This document shows positions 58,736 through 64,000 of a stretch of 64,000 nt of DNA, in pieces. The stretch's first letter is position 1. Each line of letters starts with the position of its first letter. The position numbers were made by a program, and so were the translations under genes. The stretch is from Lagopus muta. Its lineage: Eukaryota > Chordata > Aves > Galliformes > Phasianidae. The notes below the pieces were generated by a model. That model saw only the letters and a list, made by a program, of their open reading frames with translations. It was not told where the DNA came from and searched no databases. The stretch spans positions 16,225,077 to 16,289,076 of the forward strand of contig NC_064438.1 of the NCBI RefSeq assembly GCF_023343835.1, given 5' to 3'.

Positions 58736-61700
58736 GAATCTTCGAGTCCCTCAAGGACTCGTGTATTAGTAGGACAGGATGAGTCGAGGTTGGTTTTCAC
58801 GCTCCTGGAGATGAACCTTCTGTTCTACGCACAGGTGGAACTGAAAATTATTGTTTGCCATGTGTTGGTGGGATGATCTTGAATCTACAGGGTGGTAGGT
58901 GGTTTGGTGATGGCATAGCAAATTAAGTGTTTGGTCAGCATAATTAGTTTTGTTGCTTTTTGAGCTTTCTTTGGTTTCTCATTCTAATGTCTGGGAAAAA
59001 AAAGGCTAGAATAATACTGAGAATGAGTGTATCTTTGGAATTGTTAAGCTGTTGAGTTGGTTATTCTATGAAACAAACTGCTCTGAAGCACTTGCTAGCA
59101 TATTAGGGGCCTGAGCTGAGGCATGGAGCAAATTCCTCTCTGTCCCCCATCTCTGAGCAGAAAAGTCAGTGTGTTTGGCTACCCAAAGGAACCCAGCCCT
59201 TGGCTGTAAAGGACTGATGATATGTATAAAAATAATTGTCTTACCGGTCTTTCTTGAATCCTGTCTACTTTGGTTGCCCCTTGCAGATTTACTGCTTGGT
59301 CTCTGAGAAAGTTGGAAGTTTGCAAAATTCTGTGAACTTCTGTTATTTCAGAGATTGTATTTGCTTGATGCTGATGTAGAGTTAACAAAGCTGCCTTTGC
59401 CTGCTAGTGAGCTGTCACCTGCAGCTGACTCAGAGTTCTTACCTAAGGCAAGAAATGCAAGGCTGTGGAAACACATTTAGCCTGTCTTCTGACTTTGGTC
59501 AAGATGACCTGTGGTTTGTCAAGTTGGGAGAGCTTCTATTTCTTCAGCAGCAGCATTACAAGCAACAAGCAGTGTAAGCAGTGTTCCTTTTTTTTTTTTT
59601 TTTTTTTTTAATCACTGCTTTTATTTTTTATATATTTTATATTTTTTGCCTCCCTGCCAGCAGTACTCTAATAGGACTGTGTGATGAGATCTGCAAAATG
59701 TGGTCAGAATAAAACAGGATAGTGAGAAGGAGTGGAGAAGTGAATATAACTGGCAAAATCTGTCAAATGTATTTGTTTATTCTTCCCTGAAGGAAATGAA
59801 ATTCTCATTTGTTCTCAGAAAGGATGAACTCTGTGCATCTTTCAGTAATCGATCAGTTTACGTCAGTGTGCAAATGCAGTAAAATCTTAACACAATTGCA
59901 AGCAGGTCAGTACAATTTCCCTGCTGGGTGTTCATAGGGAACACAATGCATCTGTTCTTCAATCAGGACAACTCCAAAGCACAGAAGTGACAGTCAGCGC
60001 AGTAGTTAATGTGTTATCTGTATGCTGTTGTCCTGCTGTGTGCATCAGTGGGGAAGAAATTTCTTGAAAGTGATGGGGAACTGGGATAATATTGATACTG
60101 ATTGGATTAGACATTGTTCATGTCTGATCTTTAGTTAAGAAGCTGTTGAGTTCCTCTGCTGTTCATTGGACTTGATGTTTCAGGTTGCTTTTTCCATTGT
60201 AGCAGATTTATAATGGCTTTGGTGTCGAAATGTCTACATGAGAACTTGTCCCTTCGTATTCCTTAAAACGTTGTGGGGACAATATATGTCTTGTCTGTAG
60301 ACTTTTTATGCATTTAGTCTTTGGCTGGATATGGGACAAGCTTGGTAAGGCAATTATGCACAAATGAAAAATTCTTTGCCCCAAAGAACTTGTGACTTAA
60401 ACAGAGCGTGCTAACATCAAACTTTCCAAGTGTTCAGATGGTTTGGTATAGTGCCACTTAAAATAGACATAGCTTTGGGGAAACAATGAGTTGCAGAGAG
60501 GAAACCAAGCATTTTGCATTCTAAATGTTTTTTCTTCTGGTTTCAATAACTACTAACCTGTTGGGTTTTCATGATATCACTGGCGCTTTTAAAAATGGCA
60601 GAGGGAAGGACGTGGCAAGTTAGGAAATGAGATGGGAACGTTACCAGAACTTTGTTTCTTAACAAATAATGATCTTCAAGCTATGTAAACTTCTGAGTTA
60701 CAAATGCTGTAAGGAGGGGGGGAAAAAAAAAACAGAGGCATTCTCATTGAAACATTCGTGTTAACAATTGCCGGTGTCTTTGCTGTCCAAGACTCTCACC
60801 AAAACCAGCAGCTGATTTAAATTTTCCTAATTACTTTCATCAGTATAGACTTCCTCCAAGACAGAAAAGTAAAGCCACCTCTTTCCTGGCTTGGGGGGGG
60901 AAAAAGGCCATGCAGAACATTAATAAAAGGCTGAGTTTTTATGCATGTTTTTAATTTCATTTGATGTTGAGTTGCAGGTTCTAACTGAGGCCCTTGGCCT
61001 GCACGTAAATACATGAACTGCTGTCACGAATGTGCTTCACTCAGGCCTGTGCAGTGGCATGTATTCTCCAGTGCACGTGGAACCAGAGTTTATGGGAAAA
61101 GCAGTCGTGTGATGGGCTGCCTGCATCACGGACGTGCGACTCAGAGCTTGTTGAAGTGCCTTCTTTTTAAAGGACAGGAGGATCTAAATCTGAAAGACAA
61201 TATCAAGAGCTAATCCTCATCTATTAGATTCAGTAATGTGAATTTGAAACCAGAGGTATTTATGTCACAGGCTTGAAGTCACAGAAGATGAAATAACATG
61301 TCTGCCATTGCTGCTCTATGTGAGTGGCAAGCTTATGCAACTCTGCTGGATGTACGCTGGAAGCAGAAGCATTGGTTAAAATGATGACACGTGAATCAAG
61401 AGTAAGCAGTCAGCTGATGGAGGCCTCCAGCCACTGCTGTTTGATGTAGAAGAATTGGGGTGGAGTGGGGAAGGGTACTGGGGTTCAGGGTGAAAAAAAC
61501 AACAAGGGCAAATAGAAATTTCATGGCATACAATCCCTACCAGGCTTCAGCCATCTGCAGAGAGGCTGAGGGAGCTCCATTCCTTCCAGCAGCCAGTGGC
61601 TTTTTCTGAATGCTGGCATTCTCCTAAACAGCTGCTGGTGTATGCAGCCATGCCTGGCACAGTGACATAATTGAGATTAGTGACATAGTGGGATTGAATC

Positions 61701-62360
61701 ATGCCCTTGCCAAAATCTACCCTTTACCTCACTCCCCGTCGCTTTTGTTCTCCCTTTCCTAGAGTTTTGTAATACTCTGTGGGGTGGGAGAGGCTTAGTA
61801 GGCACTTGGTACAAGCATTTCAGTTTGTGGTACCTAGAATGGCTAGCTTCCAACCTGCTACTTAAAAGGCATCAGGACTTGTCTTCTGTGTGTCTTTCCA
61901 ACATTGTGAGAAGCTTTAAAACATGAAGAATTTGTTCTAAACCTTGGTCATGAATTATCTGAGGAGAACCTATGCCACGTGATTTGGGGCACTCGCAGTT
62001 TAATTGGGGAGTGTGCGTACAGCAGCAAAGAGTTTTGGGTTTGTTTTTGTTTTTCTGTATAGACAAGATGTCAATATTAACACTGGAAATACCTTGCCTG
62101 TTGGTCTCTACTTACTTAAATGCTCAACTCACCTGCTAATATGTAAGAATGAGTTCTAAATTAGTCTGTCCTGAATTGTCAAAGGGCCTCTGTCTGAAGG
62201 CCCTGTTGTGGGTAAGAAATGGGGTCTGCCCATCCCTGTCTTCTTTTTCTGATGAATAGAAGCAATAGGTTATGGGTGTTGTGCATTTTTCTCTTCCTTG
62301 CTGCTTCTGCTGTAGTGCCTGACCTGTTGGTGTACTTATACTCAGCGCTCTGACTGATGC
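58736..62360. other. Intron 1, 3' part, unique sequence
   Basis: No exon is recognised. A 22-base T run followed by an A/T-rich stretch lies at 59,588-59,650. The frames present are short and without domains. Confidence 0.5.
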
Positions 62361-62423
62361 TAATAATAGATGCCAATAGTAGATGCCAATAATACTGATA
62401 TGTTTTTGTTTTTTCTTCTGTAG
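62361..62423 (+). promoter_or_regulatory. LRP5: LRP5 intron 1 branch-point region and 3' splice site
   Basis: A T-rich tract from about 62,400 leads to TTCTGTAG, giving the acceptor AG at 62,422-62,423. The best branch-point candidate is CTGAT at 62,395-62,399 (A at 62,398, 26 bases upstream of the exon). A 13-base tandem repeat (TAGATGCCAATAG then TAGATGCCAATAA) occupies about 62,367-62,392, just upstream. Confidence 0.8.
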
Positions 62424-62820
62424 CGTCTCCCTTCCTGCTTTTTGCCAACCGTCGGGATGTTCGACTCGTGGATGCTGGAGGCACAAAGCTGGAGTCCACT
62501 GTGGTGGTCAGTGGTTTAGAGGATGCTGCTGCGGTTGACTTCCAGTATTCGCAAGGCATCGTTTTCTGGACAGATGTGAGCGAAGAAGCCATCAAGCAAA
62601 CTTATATTAACCAAACTGGGAATGTGGTGCAGAATGTCATCATTTCTGGTCTGGTTTCCCCGGATGGCCTGGCATGTGATTGGATTGGGAAAAAACTTTA
62701 CTGGACAGATTCAGAAACCAATAGGATAGAAGTCGCTAATCTCAATGGAACATCTAGAAAAGTCCTCTTCTGGCAAGACCTTGATCAGCCCAGGGCAATA
62801 GCTTTGGATCCAGCTCATGG
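62424..62820 (+). CDS. LRP5: LRP5 exon 2 (start of beta-propeller 1)
   Basis: The exon is 397 nt: two bases finish Ala28, 131 full codons follow, and it ends with two bases (GG) of codon 160 before the donor GTAAAT. It encodes the beginning of the first six-bladed YWTD beta-propeller of LRP5, the extracellular module that binds Wnts and the sclerostin/DKK antagonists. Visible landmarks in predicted chicken-type numbering are [11 protein letters not shown] (about 34-44), [10 protein letters not shown] (58-67), FWTD (75-78, a Phe variant of the YWTD signature), SPDG (106-109), YWTD (120-123) and [12 protein letters not shown] (148-159). N-glycosylation sequons fall at N90 (NQT) and N135 (NGT), matching the human sites at 93 and 138. 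The segment after VD (AGGTKLES) and the IKQTYINQT stretch fit LRP5 and not LRP6. Residues equivalent to human D111 and R154, changed in high-bone-mass alleles, are conserved. No stop or frameshift is present. Confidence 0.97.
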
Positions 62821-64000
62821 GTAAATATTAATTTGACTTAAATGCTTAAATGGATACGGTGGTGATTTATGTTGGTTTTTTAGTTCTGGGAAAGGAACAC
62901 GGTCTTTTGTTTTAGTTTACATTTTCCCAAGGTATTTTTCTCAAGATCTATAACTGAACATATGTTTAAACTTAAATATTTTGTGGCAAGAAATGACAGC
63001 CCAGAGCCAAAAAGAAAAATATAGCTGCTCTTAGGTGCCAAGTCAAATACTCATTTGGTATGATTGCCTAGCGTATTCATTACACTTCTGAAAAGCAATT
63101 AATTTTTCAAGCCTTTTTTATTGTTATTCCCTCGGTTGTCTTGTCTGGTAAGTTAATTTTCATTTGATATGGGATGTCTAATGTGTCTAGTCAGCAAGGT
63201 GTGTATATCTCTATGAGTCAAAATAGAAATTCTCTCTAGCTATGCTCTGGTGAATGAAACCAGGATATTTTTAAGCGGTGATTTTTGAACAATTATGTTT
63301 ACTCTGGCAACTGAAAGAACCCAGGTAATGTCAGGGGCTCCTTATGCTCTAAGACAACCAGGTTGGGATGTAATAAGAGAACAGGCTGGATGAGTCACTG
63401 TGGCTGACCAGGTGCTCGTAGTGCTCTTGAAAGTACTGGTGTTTCTTTATAGTTTTGCTCTTTTCACTACCCCCATTTCTGCACACGTGCTGTTTGCTAC
63501 TGTATGCACGAATAGTGCTGATGTTGTTCACTTTGTGCCCCATATTAATTGCAGTGATGTCTGGAAGTCTGCTATGCTAGCACTGCAAGTGTCCCCTGCT
63601 GCTCAAAGAAATCATACTGTATATGGTGGAGGAGCAGCAAAGCTCACAAGCAAGGCTATTTGTTTTCAATCTACTGTCATTTGTACTTTTTCTAAGAAGT
63701 TTCTTTATCTTCCTCATCTTCGGTATGTGTGGTTAGGTTTTTTATCTTTAAGAAAATCTAACATCAGCTGACATTTTCATCAAGCCCATCCTCTTTGTAA
63801 GAGGATGAGTTAATACAAGGGCTAAGGATAAACCACAAATATAGAGTGATATTATTGTATATTGGCAAAATGGAAATCACTGCCTTGGGAGATGGGCATT
63901 TTCTGGAGGAACCACCTTCTTCAGGTGTGTGAGAAGTGAAAACTGAAACTAAGCAGTGTGATCACTGTATTAGCAACTGCTGTACTGCAGACTGGAACTC
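62821..64000 (+). other. LRP5: LRP5 intron 2, 5' part (incomplete)
   Basis: The intron opens with GTAAAT after a phase-2 split codon and continues beyond the window. It is AT-rich unique sequence with no recognised repeat. A 123-codon frame at 63,400-63,771 begins with GTG, has no plausible eukaryotic start at that point and shows no known domain, so it is not annotated as a gene. Confidence 0.9.

Larger units (their letters stand above)
31088..62423 (+). other. LRP5: LRP5 intron 1 (31.3 kb, phase 1)
   Basis: The intron begins GTGAGT at 31,088 and ends TTCTGTAG at 62,423. It interrupts codon 28 after its first base. A long first intron separating the signal-peptide exon from the first propeller exon is also the arrangement in mammalian LRP5. 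Its first 700 bases lie in the CpG island; the remainder is T-rich unique sequence with eight CR1 fragments, MIR-like relics and simple repeats, listed separately. I found no internal coding exon. Confidence 0.92.

Noticed and set aside
62424..62820. Assignment of exon 2 to LRP6, not LRP5.
   Set aside because: The exon 1 start MEAAPP and the AGG.KLES and KQTY.NQT segments match LRP5; LRP6 differs at these positions.
63400..63771. A 123-codon frame in intron 2 with a hydrophobic, signal-like N terminus.
   Set aside because: It opens with GTG, not ATG, lies inside an intron of a well-supported gene and has no recognisable domain.

Overview
The window is vertebrate, almost certainly avian, nuclear DNA, most likely from a galliform such as chicken. 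Two things point there. It contains two coding exons whose translation is a close orthologue of the Wnt co-receptor LRP5. The dispersed repeats I recognise are nearly all 5'-truncated CR1 LINE fragments, the dominant transposon of bird genomes, with no Alu, B1 or L1-type elements. There are no prokaryotic genes, operons or CRISPR arrays.

Layout. Positions 1 to about 30,690 are the 5' flank of LRP5. They hold no recognisable exon, only AT-rich unique sequence, seven CR1 fragments, two decayed MIR-like SINE relics, homopolymer runs and one compact cluster of interest near 15.3-15.7 kb: a ZNF143-like motif, a direct duplication of about 90 bp and a CTCF-like motif. A sharp CpG island spans about 30,690-31,790. 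It contains the presumed LRP5 promoter and 5' UTR, a strong-context four-codon upstream ORF, exon 1 (start codon at 31,006, 27 codons plus one base, encoding the signal peptide) and the first part of intron 1, including a G-quadruplex motif next to the donor. Intron 1 runs from 31,088 to 62,423 (31.3 kb) and carries eight CR1 fragments, three MIR-like relics and many T-rich tracts. Exon 2 (62,424-62,820, 397 nt) encodes the first blades of beta-propeller 1. The remainder, 62,821-64,000, is the start of intron 2.

Biology. LRP5 is a single-pass membrane co-receptor that binds Wnt together with Frizzled and is antagonised by DKK1 and sclerostin. Only the signal peptide and the N-terminal part of propeller 1 lie here (159 complete codons plus two bases); the rest of the gene is downstream. 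Everything else is regulatory or repeat sequence. I found no evidence of a second protein-coding gene or of a new biological system. The more interesting leads are regulatory: the 15.4 kb duplicated module, the upstream ORF, the G-quadruplex beside the exon 1 donor, and the 13-bp tandem repeat just upstream of the exon 2 branch-point zone.
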